A stretch of DNA of 9,781 nucleotides from Limnohabitans sp. (GTDB lineage Bacteria > Pseudomonadota > Gammaproteobacteria > Burkholderiales > Burkholderiaceae_C), in assembly GCA_021731425.1 (NCBI GenBank), contig JAKFXJ010000076.1:1-9781 (forward strand), in the 5' to 3' direction. A program made the translations under genes and the position numbers. Positions 1 through 7,032 of this stretch are shown here, piece after piece. Below the pieces are notes generated by a model, which had not been told where the DNA came from, searched no databases, and saw only the letters and a list, made by a program, of their open reading frames with translations. Each line of letters starts with the position of its first letter. Positions within the stretch are counted from its first letter, which is position 1.

Positions 1-1527
1 CTCCAGCAATTGGTCCAGTGCGGCCCGGGCTTGGTGGGCATTGGGGTGGTGCAACACGGCCACCAAGGTGTAGCGATGGCCGCTTTGGCCCTGCACATAA
101 CCGGCGACCGAGGCCACATCCCGCAGCGAGCCGGTTTTGAACCAAGCGTTGCCGATCACGGGCGACTGCGGGCTGCGGTCTTTCAGGCGGGCGGCGGTGC
201 CGTCCACCCCGGCGATGGCCAAGGAGTTGACAAAGTGCTGGGCATGCGGACTGGCGTGGGCAGCCTGCAGCAAGGCCGTCAAAGCCTGGGCGGTGCTGCG
301 CTCGGTGCGGGACAGGCCCGAGCCGTTGTCCAGCACCGGTTCGTCGTGCCCGGCAAAGCCTTGACGCCACCACTGCGACAGGCGCAAGCGCGAGGCCTCA
401 AAGCGCCCGGGTGCGCCCAGCTCGCTCGACAGCGTCAAGTACAGCTGCTGCGCCATCACGTTGTTCGAGAATTTGTTGATGTCCTGGATGATGTCGGACA
501 AGGGCAAGGAGGGCGCTTCCAGCAGCAGCTTGGCCGATGCCGGGCGCGTGCCGTAGCGCACCTGCCCCGTGAGTTGCCCGCCCGCTTGTTGCCACAGGGC
601 TTGCATGACCCGGGGGGCGTAGGCTTCGGGTTCGGGGTAGGCCACGGGCCATTCGCGCTCGCCGCAGCTGGCCGGGTAGCGGCCCGCAAAGCGCACTTGT
701 TGCGGCTGGCTGAAGTCGGCCTGTAGCTGGCGTCGCCAGTCACTGCAAGGGGTCTGGCTCAGTGGCAGCTGCGTGGGGGCCGAGAAACCGGCCAAGGGCG
801 GCTCAAAGCGCACCTGCACCTGGCCGCTGGTGGCGTCGGGCGTGAATTTGTAGACCACGGCTTTGAAGTTGAGCAGCAGCCCGTCTGGGCCCACGTTGTA
901 GGGCCGCAGGGGTTCGTCGTCAAAAGGCTCGCTGCGCTCGCGCACGTCGAACACACTGCGGTCAAGCACGATGTCACCGCGCACCTCGCGCACGCCCGCT
1001 GATCGGACCTGGGCTAATAGATCCTGCAGGCGCTCGACCACCAGCTTAGGGTCGCCGCTGCCGCGCACGACCAGGTTCCCCTGCAGCACCCCATCACGGA
1101 CGGGGCCATCGGTGTACACCCGGTTGCGCCAGACGTGGTCGGGCCCCAGCAGGCTCAAACCCGCATAGGTGGTGAACAGCTTCATGACCGAAGCCGGGTT
1201 CACGCTGGCTTGCGCTTGGTGCGACAAATGCCGAGGCTGGGCGCTGTTGGACGTAGGACCTTGGGGCAGGGGGGCGATGAGCACGCTCAGGGCCGAAGGC
1301 GGAACTTGGGCCTTCTCCAAGGTTTGCAGAACATGCCGGGGCAGAGGGGTCCGGGCTTGGCTTGTGAGGGTCTGGCCCGCTGCAGTCTCCGAGCGGTTTT
1401 GGGCGAAAGTTGGCCAAGCCAGTGCGCAGCCCAGTGTAAAGGCCAGTACAAAAACTGCTGCACGAGACGCAGCGGTGGCGTGGGCGAGCGTGGACAAAAA
1501 TGGGCGCTTGGCGCGGGTGGCAGACAT
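1..1527 (-). CDS. dacB: D-alanyl-D-alanine carboxypeptidase/endopeptidase, PBP4 family (C-terminus cut off by window edge)
   Basis: This periplasmic serine peptidase trims and cleaves peptidoglycan cross-links. The reverse-strand frame is open over 509 codons and has all three penicillin-binding signatures in order: SVMK (catalytic Ser113, Lys116; 1180-1191) inside NPASVMKLFTT, SNN (Ser354-Asn356; 460-468) inside NKFSNNV, and KTGS (Lys464; near 136-138) inside FKTGSLR. The wide spacing between SxxK and SxN, filled by inserted domains, is typical of class C PBP4 (peptidase S13) rather than of small DacA-type enzymes. The N-terminus has Arg/Lys residues, a hydrophobic stretch at about 23-38 and a likely signal peptidase site after TFA (residue 42). 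ATG at 1525-1527 is the only plausible start, because an in-frame TGA lies at 1531-1533. No good ribosome binding site is visible. E. coli PBP4 has about 60 residues after its KTG lysine and 45 are seen here, so probably only the last few codons are missing. It is transcribed away from the transporter gene at 1594. Confidence 0.93.
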   Translation of the reverse strand, partial: MSATRAKRPFLSTLAHATAASRAAVFVLAFTLGCALAWPTFAQNRSETAAGQTLTSQARTPLPRHVLQTLEKAQVPPSALSVLIAPLPQGPTSNSAQPRHLSHQAQASVNPASVMKLFTTYAGLSLLGPDHVWRNRVYTDGPVRDGVLQGNLVVRGSGDPKLVVERLQDLLAQVRSAGVREVRGDIVLDRSVFDVRERSEPFDDEPLRPYNVGPDGLLLNFKAVVYKFTPDATSGQVQVRFEPPLAGFSAPTQLPLSQTPCSDWRRQLQADFSQPQQVRFAGRYPASCGEREWPVAYPEPEAYAPRVMQALWQQAGGQLTGQVRYGTRPASAKLLLEAPSLPLSDIIQDINKFSNNVMAQQLYLTLSSELGAPGRFEASRLRLSQWWRQGFAGHDEPVLDNGSGLSRTERSTAQALTALLQAAHASPHAQHFVNSLAIAGVDGTAARLKDRSPQSPVIGNAWFKTGSLRDVASVAGYVQGQSGHRYTLVAVLHHPNAHQARAALDQLLE

Positions 1528-1593
1528 CGCTCAAGTCTAACGGGCACAGGGGGTGATCGGGCTGCGAAGGACAAGCTGCTGCTCCAGCCCCGT

Positions 1594-2589
1594 ATGATTC
1601 GTGCCATGCGATTTTCTTCAAAAACCGTGGGCCTGGCATCTGCGGTCATCACGGTGCTCATCTGGACCGGTTTCATTGTCATTGCCCGGGCTTCGGCGTC
1701 TCGGGGCTTGCTGCCTCTGGACATCGCGCTGGCCCGCATTTTGGGGGCCAGCAGCATCTTGCTGCCTTGGGCTTGGTGGTTGATGCGCTCAGCACGCCAA
1801 GCCGGTCAAAAAGTGGGCTCTTTGGGAGGCCTGTCGCCCTTGCCTTTGGCCCCGACCGTGCAGGCTGGCGTTTTGGGTGGTCTGCTTTATGCCGTGTTGG
1901 CCTACACGGGTTTCTTTTTTGCGCCCGCCTCACATGCTTCGGTGCTCTTGCCCGGCAGCTTGCCTTTGTGGACCACCTTGCTGGCCTGGCTGGTCTTGCG
2001 TGAACAAGTGTCCTCGGCCCGCGCATTGGGGCTGAGCTTTATTGTGTTGGGCGATGTGCTGGTGGGCGGTGCCAGCTTGCTCATGGCTTTTGACGGCGGC
2101 GAGGTCTGGAAGGGCGATTTGCTGTTCATGACGGCCGCTTGCTGCTGGGCCGGTTACAGCATCACGGTGCGGCGGCATGGCCTGGATGCGGTGCGAGCGA
2201 CCATGGCCATCACCGCGTTTGCCTTTGTCAGTTTTGTGCCCGTGTACCTGACCTTGATTGGCTTGGGGGTGCTGCCCACCCATTTGATGCAGGTGCCTTG
2301 GACCGAGATCCTGTTCCAGGCCGTATTCCAAGGCGTGGGCTCGGTGGTCATCTCGGGCATCACCTTCACGCAGATGGTGCGCCACTATGGCCCCGTGCGC
2401 TCGACCATGATCACGGCCTTGGTGCCCGGTTTGTCGGCGCTGGGGGCGGTGTGGTTCTTGGGCGAACCCATGCATTGGAATTTGCTGGCCGGTCTGGCGC
2501 TGGTGACCAGTGGCATTTTGTTTGGTGTGCGGCAGGCCAAAAAACCTGCAGCCGCCGCCACGCCTTTGTCAACCGGAGGTCAGTCATGA
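1594..2589 (+). CDS. EamA/DMT-superfamily transporter
   Basis: This is a 331-residue inner-membrane protein with about ten hydrophobic segments (roughly residues 11-31, 42-64, 90-112, 114-136, 142-165, 174-192, 202-224, 238-260, 270-289 and 295-312). They are arranged as two EamA repeats. Typical family features are an Ala/Gly-rich first helix ending in IWTGFIVIAR, a GEP motif near residue 290 before the last helix, and short loops. DMT proteins export or exchange small metabolites such as amino acids, but nothing here identifies the substrate. ATG 1594 and ATG 1606 are both possible starts and neither has a clear ribosome binding site; the longer is given. The open frame continues upstream to 1135, but that part is antisense to dacB and not transporter-like. 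Its TGA overlaps the tsaB start (ATGA), so it probably heads the tsaB-rimI-glycosylase transcript. Confidence 0.88.
   Translation: MIRAMRFSSKTVGLASAVITVLIWTGFIVIARASASRGLLPLDIALARILGASSILLPWAWWLMRSARQAGQKVGSLGGLSPLPLAPTVQAGVLGGLLYAVLAYTGFFFAPASHASVLLPGSLPLWTTLLAWLVLREQVSSARALGLSFIVLGDVLVGGASLLMAFDGGEVWKGDLLFMTAACCWAGYSITVRRHGLDAVRATMAITAFAFVSFVPVYLTLIGLGVLPTHLMQVPWTEILFQAVFQGVGSVVISGITFTQMVRHYGPVRSTMITALVPGLSALGAVWFLGEPMHWNLLAGLALVTSGILFGVRQAKKPAAAATPLSTGGQS
2575..2580 (+). promoter_or_regulatory. Strong Shine-Dalgarno site for tsaB
   Basis: GGAGGT lies inside the last codons of the transporter gene, 5 nt before ATG 2586. It is the best ribosome binding site in the window and fixes the tsaB start. 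It also suggests that tsaB can be initiated independently, besides coupling through the ATGA overlap. Confidence 0.8.
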
Positions 2590-3371
2590 GCGGTAGCCCC
2601 GAGCGCCGCTGGTTGGCATTTGACACCAGCACCGATGTGCTGTTTTTGGCCGTGGCCCGCGGCGAGCAGGTCTGGACCCAAACCCTGCCCGGCGGCGCAC
2701 AAGCCTCCAGCGGTTTGATTCCGGCGGTGCTGGCGCTGCTGGCCGAAGCCGATATGCCACTGGCTTCGCTCGATGCCATCGTGTTTGGCCGGGGGCCGGG
2801 TTCGTTCACGGGCTTGCGCACCGCCTGCGCCGTGGCCCAGGGCCTGGCTTTTGGGGTCGATGTGCCGGTCTTGCCCGTCGACACCTTGCTGGCCGTGGCC
2901 GAAGAGGCCCGCGGGTCGCAAGTGAAGGCCGGGGCCATCGCACCCGATGCCCCACTCACCGTGCTGGCGCTGTTGGACGCCCGCATGGACGAGGTCTACA
3001 GCGCCGCTTACCGCTGGGAGCCCGTACCGGGCGCAAGCCATGGACGTTGGCAGGTGGCCGCGCCCTTGCAGGTGGGTGCGCCAGAAAAATTGCAGAGGCC
3101 CGACGGCCCCATGGTGCTGCTGGCGGGCAACGCCTTTGCCGCCTATGGCGAGCGACTGTCCCAAGTGGCCCCCGGTGGCTTGCGATGCGAGGCGCTGCCC
3201 ACCGCCGCCGCTTTGCTGCGCTTGGCTCCGGCCTTGTGGGCACAAGGCTTGGCCGTTCCAGCCGAGCAGGCCATGCCGCTCTACATCCGCGACAAAGTGG
3301 CCAACACCACCGCCGAGCGCGAGGCCATGAAGGCCCAAGTCGCCTTGGACAAGGCCGCTGCGCAGCCATGA
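2586..3371 (+). CDS. tsaB: tRNA threonylcarbamoyladenosine biosynthesis protein TsaB
   Basis: TsaB (YeaZ) is the cytoplasmic scaffold partner of TsaD and TsaE. That complex transfers the threonylcarbamoyl group to A37 of ANN-decoding tRNAs. The 261-residue product starts with the ASKHA-fold nucleotide-binding strand (LAFDTSTD, residues 10-17) and carries the family hallmark GRGPGSFTGLR at 68-78, followed by VAQGLAFG and PVLPVDTL. TsaB is thought to be catalytically inactive, with TsaD carrying the active site; TsaD is not in this window. The protein is somewhat longer than E. coli TsaB (about 231 residues), with a charged, Ala-rich tail after the conserved PLYIRDKVA segment. The start is set by GGAGGT 5 nt upstream. 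Its stop overlaps the rimI start (ATGA at 3368-3371). The tsaB-rimI neighbourhood is common in proteobacteria. Confidence 0.95.
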   Translation: MSGSPERRWLAFDTSTDVLFLAVARGEQVWTQTLPGGAQASSGLIPAVLALLAEADMPLASLDAIVFGRGPGSFTGLRTACAVAQGLAFGVDVPVLPVDTLLAVAEEARGSQVKAGAIAPDAPLTVLALLDARMDEVYSAAYRWEPVPGASHGRWQVAAPLQVGAPEKLQRPDGPMVLLAGNAFAAYGERLSQVAPGGLRCEALPTAAALLRLAPALWAQGLAVPAEQAMPLYIRDKVANTTAEREAMKAQVALDKAAAQP

Positions 3372-3877
3372 GTCTGTCCATGAACCCTGCTTCATCTGAC
3401 GAAGGCGCCCAGCCGTCAGAGGACACGCGCAACCGCGTCACGCTGGCCCCCATGTCGCAGGACGATCTGGACGCGGTGATCGCCATCGAGCAAACCGCCT
3501 ACAGCCACCCTTGGACACGGGGCAATTTCCGTGACTCGCTCAACCCCTTGTTCGAGGCCCAATGCCTGTGGCTGGATGGTGAATTGCTGGGCTATTTTTT
3601 AGCCATGCACGGGGTGGAAGAAATGCATTTGCTCAACATCACCGTCGCCCCCGCCCGGCAAGGCCAGGGTTGGGGCCACATGATGCTGGACGCTTTGTCG
3701 CTCATGTCGCGCCATGTTGGGGCGCAATGGCTGTGGCTGGAGGTGCGCCAAAGCAATCTGCGTGCACTGAAGGTCTACGACCGTTATGGCTTCAAGCAGG
3801 TCAGCATCCGCAAGGATTACTATCCGGCAGGTCGCCTGCAGCGAGAGCATGCGGTGGTGATGAGTTTGAAACTGTGA
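3368..3877 (+). CDS. rimI: Ribosomal protein S18-alanine N-acetyltransferase
   Basis: This is a GNAT-fold enzyme predicted to acetylate the N-terminal alanine of ribosomal protein S18 with acetyl-CoA. The acetyl-CoA pyrophosphate loop is RQGQGWG (residues 97-103) after the strand LLNITVAP. The stretch LWLEVRQSNLRALKVYDRYG (122-141) matches the RimI signature, including the Glu (125) and Tyr (137) that correspond to the proposed catalytic pair. The ending with IRKDYYP and HAVVMSL also matches RimI rather than generic GNATs. At 169 residues it is about 20 longer than E. coli RimI, owing to a polar N-terminal extension. If translation starts instead at ATG 3380, the extension is 4 residues shorter. 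The ATGA overlap with tsaB favours ATG 3368 by translational coupling. Confidence 0.93.
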   Translation: MSLSMNPASSDEGAQPSEDTRNRVTLAPMSQDDLDAVIAIEQTAYSHPWTRGNFRDSLNPLFEAQCLWLDGELLGYFLAMHGVEEMHLLNITVAPARQGQGWGHMMLDALSLMSRHVGAQWLWLEVRQSNLRALKVYDRYGFKQVSIRKDYYPAGRLQREHAVVMSLKL

Positions 3878-3885
3878 GCCTGAAC

Positions 3886-4815
3886 ATGAGCGACCCCACC
3901 CGATTTGACCTGGACGACCGCCAACGCGCCATGCTGGCCGAGATGGGTGTGCGCGTGTGGTGGCCGCAGCCAAGCGATGCCGCGCCCCAAGCTGTGGCGG
4001 AAGTTGCGCCGGCCAGGGCCACAGAGGGCGCGGCGCCAGCACCTGGTGTGTCTGTCGTTGCACCGCTTGCAAGCCCATCAAGTCCCATGCCAACTGCCGC
4101 TCCGACGGCGTCCGTGCCTGTGCAGGCCCCAGCCATTCGCCCCGCAACGCGTGAGCCTGTGGTGCTCTCACCCGACCCGGTGCAGGCCAAGGGGCCCGTG
4201 TTTGCGCCTTTGCCCGAAGGCTTGTCCAGCATGGGCTGGGCCCAGCTGCAAACGGCTGTGCAAGCCTGTCAGTCCTGCGCTCTGTGCGCTGCACGTCAAA
4301 CCCCCATTTTGGGCTCGGGCCAGGGCACGGCCCAATGGATGGTGGTGGGCGACTTGCCTTCGGACACCGATGAGCCCTCAGGCCAGCCCTTCACCGGGCC
4401 GGAAGGCGTGTTGCTGGATAACATGCTCAAAGCCGTGGGCGTGCGCCGCCAGGGCTCAGCCCAAAACGCCGATGCCCGTGTCGATCTCCCCGAGGCCTGC
4501 CTGACCCACGCCGTCAAATGCCGCCCCCAAAACGGGCGCAACCCCGAAACGTCGGAGTTGGCCACCTGTGCGGCTTATTTGTCGCGCCAGGTCACGCTGG
4601 TGCAACCCCGGGTGATTTTGGCCATGGGCCGTTTTGCCATCCAGAGTCTGCTGGGCAGCACCGAGCCCATGGGCAAACTGCGCGGCCGTTTGCACGATTT
4701 TCAGGGCGTGCCGGTGGTGGTCACCTACCCCCCGTCGAGCTTGTTGCGCAACCCGGCCGACAAGGCCAAGGCCTGGGCCGATCTGGTCTTGGCCCTGTCG
4801 GTGACCCAAGGCTGA
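3886..4815 (+). CDS. Uracil-DNA glycosylase superfamily protein, family-4-like, with Ala/Pro-rich linker and altered motif B
   Basis: This is a 309-residue protein with three parts. Residues 1-25 form a short conserved-looking head (LDDRQRAMLAEMGVRVW). Residues 26-115 are a low-complexity Ala/Pro/Val linker. Residues 118-309 are a family-4 type UDG domain. Four cysteines fit the [4Fe-4S] pattern: C128 and C131 (CxxC), then C212 and C228 with 15 residues between. Motif A is GDLPSDTDEPSGQPFTGPEG (155-174), corresponding to GEAPG-type sequences. Motif B reads TYPPSSLLRNP (280-290), where the family normally has a TYHPA..LLR-type sequence, so the conserved histidine is replaced by Pro282. The fold and cluster appear intact, but uracil excision may be weak or altered. 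The start could also be GTG 3874, which overlaps the rimI stop (GTGA) and adds four residues. The gene ends the transporter-tsaB-rimI run. Confidence 0.87.
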   Translation: MSDPTRFDLDDRQRAMLAEMGVRVWWPQPSDAAPQAVAEVAPARATEGAAPAPGVSVVAPLASPSSPMPTAAPTASVPVQAPAIRPATREPVVLSPDPVQAKGPVFAPLPEGLSSMGWAQLQTAVQACQSCALCAARQTPILGSGQGTAQWMVVGDLPSDTDEPSGQPFTGPEGVLLDNMLKAVGVRRQGSAQNADARVDLPEACLTHAVKCRPQNGRNPETSELATCAAYLSRQVTLVQPRVILAMGRFAIQSLLGSTEPMGKLRGRLHDFQGVPVVVTYPPSSLLRNPADKAKAWADLVLALSVTQG

Positions 4816-4828
4816 CAACCGCTAAAAT
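4801..4828 (+). promoter_or_regulatory. Candidate sigma-70 promoter for tkt
   Basis: A good -10 match, TAAAAT (4823-4828), lies 16 nt downstream of a weak -35, GTGACC (4801-4806, 4 of 6 bases). It overlaps the last codons of the glycosylase gene and would start transcription near 4835, about 30 nt before the tkt start codon. This is pattern matching only. The -10 is convincing and the -35 is marginal. Confidence 0.45.
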
Positions 4829-4853
4829 CTCGGGTTTACCAGAATACTTCCCC

Positions 4854-4857
4854 GGAG
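4854..4857 (+). promoter_or_regulatory. Shine-Dalgarno site deciding the tkt start
   Basis: GGAG sits 9 nt before ATG 4867. An in-frame TTG at 4858 touches this site and so cannot be the real start. The transketolase therefore begins at 4867 with [12 protein letters not shown]. Confidence 0.75.
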
Positions 4858-4866
4858 TTGCCCCAC

Positions 4867-6897
4867 ATGGCCAATCAAGCACAAATGGCGAACGCCATCC
4901 GCGCCCTCGCAATGGACGCTGTTCAACAAGCCAACTCCGGTCACCCCGGCGCCCCCATGGGCATGGCCGACATGGCCGTCGCGCTGTGGGGCGATCACCT
5001 GCAACACAACCCCAAAAACCCGCACTGGGCCAACCGCGACCGCTTTGTGCTGTCCAACGGCCATGGCTCGATGCTGATCTATTCGGTGCTGCACCTGACG
5101 GGCTACAAACTGCCGATTGAAGAGCTGAAGAACTTCCGCACCCTGCACAGCAAAACCGCAGGCCACCCTGAAGTGGGCGTGACTCCTGGCGTGGAAACCA
5201 CCACCGGCCCCCTGGGCCAAGGCATCACCAACGCCGTGGGCATGGCGCTGGCCGAAAAAATGCTGGCCGCCGAGTTCAACCAGCCTGGCCACGCCATCGT
5301 CAACCACCACACCTACGTGTTCTTGGGTGACGGCTGCTTGATGGAAGGCATCAGCCACGAGGCCGTGGCCTTGGCTGGCGCGTGGAAGCTGAACAAACTG
5401 ATTGCTCTCTACGACGACAACGGCATCTCCATCGACGGCCAAGTGGCCCCTTGGTTCATCGACAACACGCCCCAGCGCTTTGTCGCCTGCGGCTGGAACG
5501 TGATCGACGCCGTGGACGGCCACGACGCTGTTGCTGTGTCCAAGGCCATCGCTGCCGCCAAGCACAGCGCCGACAAACCCACCCTGATCGTCTGCAAGAC
5601 CGCCATCGGCAAGGGCTCGCCCAACCGTGCAGGCACCTCCAAAGCCCACGGCGAGCCTTTGGGCGCTGAAGAAATCAAACTCACCCGCGAAGCCCTGGGC
5701 TGGAAGGCCGAGCCTTTCAAGATCCCCAAAGAGGTCTATGCCGACTGGGACGCCAAAGCCGCTGGCGCAGCCCGCGAAGCCGCTTGGAACACCGCTTTTG
5801 CCGCTTACAAAGCCGCCTTCCCGGCACAAGCCAAAGAGTTTGTGCGCCGCATGAAGGGCGACCTGCCCAAAAACTTCAACCAAGTGGCGTTTGACGCCGT
5901 GGTCGCCGCCCACACCAAGGGCGAAACCGTCGCCAGCCGCAAGGCCAGCCAATTGGCCCTCGAAGCCTTCACCGCCGCCCTGCCCGAAATGCTGGGCGGC
6001 TCGGCCGACCTCACGGGCTCTAACCTCACCAACACCAAGAGCACTCCCGCCTTCCGCGTGGACTTGGCCGGTGATGTGGTCAAGACAGCTGAAGGCCAGA
6101 TCGGCCGCCACATCAACTACGGCGTGCGCGAATTCGGCATGGCCGCCACCATGAACGGCGTGGCCCTGCACGGCGGCTACATCCCCTACGGCGGCACCTT
6201 CCTCACCTTCTCTGACTATTCGCGCAACGCCATCCGCATGGCCGCGCTGATGAAGCAGCGCGTGATCCACGTCTTCACCCACGACTCGATTGGTCTGGGC
6301 GAAGACGGCCCCACCCACCAGTCCATCGAGCACGCCGCCAGCCTGCGCCTGATCCCTGGCCTGGACGTCTGGCGCCCCGCTGACACGGCCGAAACCACCG
6401 TGGCTTGGGCCGTGGCCCTGCAAAACGCCAATCGCCCATCGGCCTTGTTGTTGTCGCGTCAAAACCTCGCGTATTCGCCCAAGAGCGATCTGGGCGACAT
6501 CAGCCGTGGCGCTTATGTGTTGTCCGAACCCGAACACGTTGGCATCAAAAAGACCCACGGCCTGATCATCGCGACCGGCTCTGAAGTGCAACTGGCCCTG
6601 GCCGCGCAAAAGCTGCTGGCCGAACGCAAAATCGGTGTGCGCGTGGTCTCCATGCCCAGCACCAATGTGTTCGACCGCCAAGACAGCGAATACAAGCAAA
6701 GCGTGTTGCCCAAAGGCCTGCCCCGCGTGGCGGTCGAGATGGGCTCCACCGACGGCTGGTGGAAATACGGCTGCGCAGCCGTGGTCGGCATCGACACCTA
6801 CGGCGAGTCGGCCCCAGCGCCCGTGCTGTTCAAACACTTCGGCTTCACCGCCGAGAACGTGGCCGACACCGTCCACGCTGCGCTGCTCAAGGCCTGA
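4867..6897 (+). CDS. tkt: Transketolase
   Basis: This cytoplasmic, thiamine-diphosphate-dependent enzyme moves two-carbon ketol units between sugar phosphates in the pentose phosphate (and, where present, Calvin) pathway, yielding glyceraldehyde 3-phosphate. The 676-residue length is close to E. coli TktA (663). Visible landmarks in order are SGHPGAPMG (about 24-32), the NGHGSM substrate/cofactor loop, GPLGQGI, the ThDP-binding motif GDGCLMEG (from 154) to Asn185 in LYDDNGIS, the catalytic glutamate in REFGM (Glu422), and [14 protein letters not shown] (472-485) with the substrate-contacting His484. The C-terminal domain (about 540-676) is complete. All key residues are present. The codons are strongly biased to C/G at third positions, as expected of a highly expressed gene. 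A candidate promoter lies just upstream, and gap follows in the same direction after 135 nt. Confidence 0.98.
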   Translation: MANQAQMANAIRALAMDAVQQANSGHPGAPMGMADMAVALWGDHLQHNPKNPHWANRDRFVLSNGHGSMLIYSVLHLTGYKLPIEELKNFRTLHSKTAGHPEVGVTPGVETTTGPLGQGITNAVGMALAEKMLAAEFNQPGHAIVNHHTYVFLGDGCLMEGISHEAVALAGAWKLNKLIALYDDNGISIDGQVAPWFIDNTPQRFVACGWNVIDAVDGHDAVAVSKAIAAAKHSADKPTLIVCKTAIGKGSPNRAGTSKAHGEPLGAEEIKLTREALGWKAEPFKIPKEVYADWDAKAAGAAREAAWNTAFAAYKAAFPAQAKEFVRRMKGDLPKNFNQVAFDAVVAAHTKGETVASRKASQLALEAFTAALPEMLGGSADLTGSNLTNTKSTPAFRVDLAGDVVKTAEGQIGRHINYGVREFGMAATMNGVALHGGYIPYGGTFLTFSDYSRNAIRMAALMKQRVIHVFTHDSIGLGEDGPTHQSIEHAASLRLIPGLDVWRPADTAETTVAWAVALQNANRPSALLLSRQNLAYSPKSDLGDISRGAYVLSEPEHVGIKKTHGLIIATGSEVQLALAAQKLLAERKIGVRVVSMPSTNVFDRQDSEYKQSVLPKGLPRVAVEMGSTDGWWKYGCAAVVGIDTYGESAPAPVLFKHFGFTAENVADTVHAALLKA

Positions 6898-6919
6898 TTC
6901 AGGCCCGCCGGATGAACCG

Positions 6920-6943
6920 CTTCAGCGCCTGTGGGCGCTGAAG
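6920..6943 (+). terminator. Perfect 10-bp hairpin between tkt and gap (terminator-like, no T tract)
   Basis: CTTCAGCGCC (6920-6929), loop TGTG and GGCGCTGAAG (6934-6943) form a perfect 10-bp stem 22 nt after the tkt stop. The bases that follow (TCACGTTC) are not a run of T, so it is not a classical intrinsic terminator. It could instead be an mRNA 3'-end stabiliser, a partial terminator or a processing site between tkt and gap. Confidence 0.5.
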
Positions 6944-6989
6944 TCACGTTCAGGGATCAGCTCAGTGCAAGGGTTTTGATTTCAAATCT

Positions 6990-7001
6990 GGTTACGTAAC
7001 C
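6990..7001. promoter_or_regulatory. Perfect 12-bp palindrome GGTTACGTAACC upstream of gap
   Basis: A self-complementary 12-mer with a central CG lies 31 nt before the gap start codon, in an AT-richer stretch (6971-7012) that stands out from its surroundings and probably holds the gap promoter. TTGATT at 6976-6981 is a possible -35. No well-spaced -10 is clear: TTTAGT at 7003-7008 is 21 nt away. A central-CG palindrome resembles LacI/GalR-family operators, some of which control sugar metabolism genes. The identity of any regulator is a guess. Confidence 0.4.
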
Positions 7002-7032
7002 GTTTAGTAACTTTCCTCCCAAGGCTCTCACC

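Noticed and set aside
10..726. Plus-strand open frame of 238 codons at the left edge
   Set aside because: It is antisense to dacB, whose SNN and KTGS motifs lie in the same bases on the minus strand. The plus translation is low-complexity Gly/Arg/Gln.
1135..1593. Upstream extension of the transporter frame
   Set aside because: It overlaps dacB, including its SVMK region, in antisense. The hydrophobic transporter sequence begins only after ATG 1594/1606.
1528..1593. Divergent promoter pair between dacB and the transporter
   Set aside because: The gap is only 66 bp and I could not find well-spaced -35/-10 pairs in either direction, so I did not annotate one.
3670..3885. Upstream extension of the glycosylase frame
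   Set aside because: It overlaps rimI out of frame and lacks any domain similarity. ATG 3886 or GTG 3874 is the sensible start.
4822..6876. Very long open frame (684 codons) antisense to transketolase
   Set aside because: It mirrors tkt almost exactly and its translation is a Gly/His/Val/Gln-rich composition with no recognisable domain. Strong third-position C/G bias in tkt removes stop codons on the opposite strand.
6971..6987. FNR-like or short TTTGA/TCAAA inverted repeat before gap
   Set aside because: The left half TTGAT fits, but the right half does not match ATCAA at the required spacing, and a 5-bp repeat in AT-rich DNA is weak evidence.
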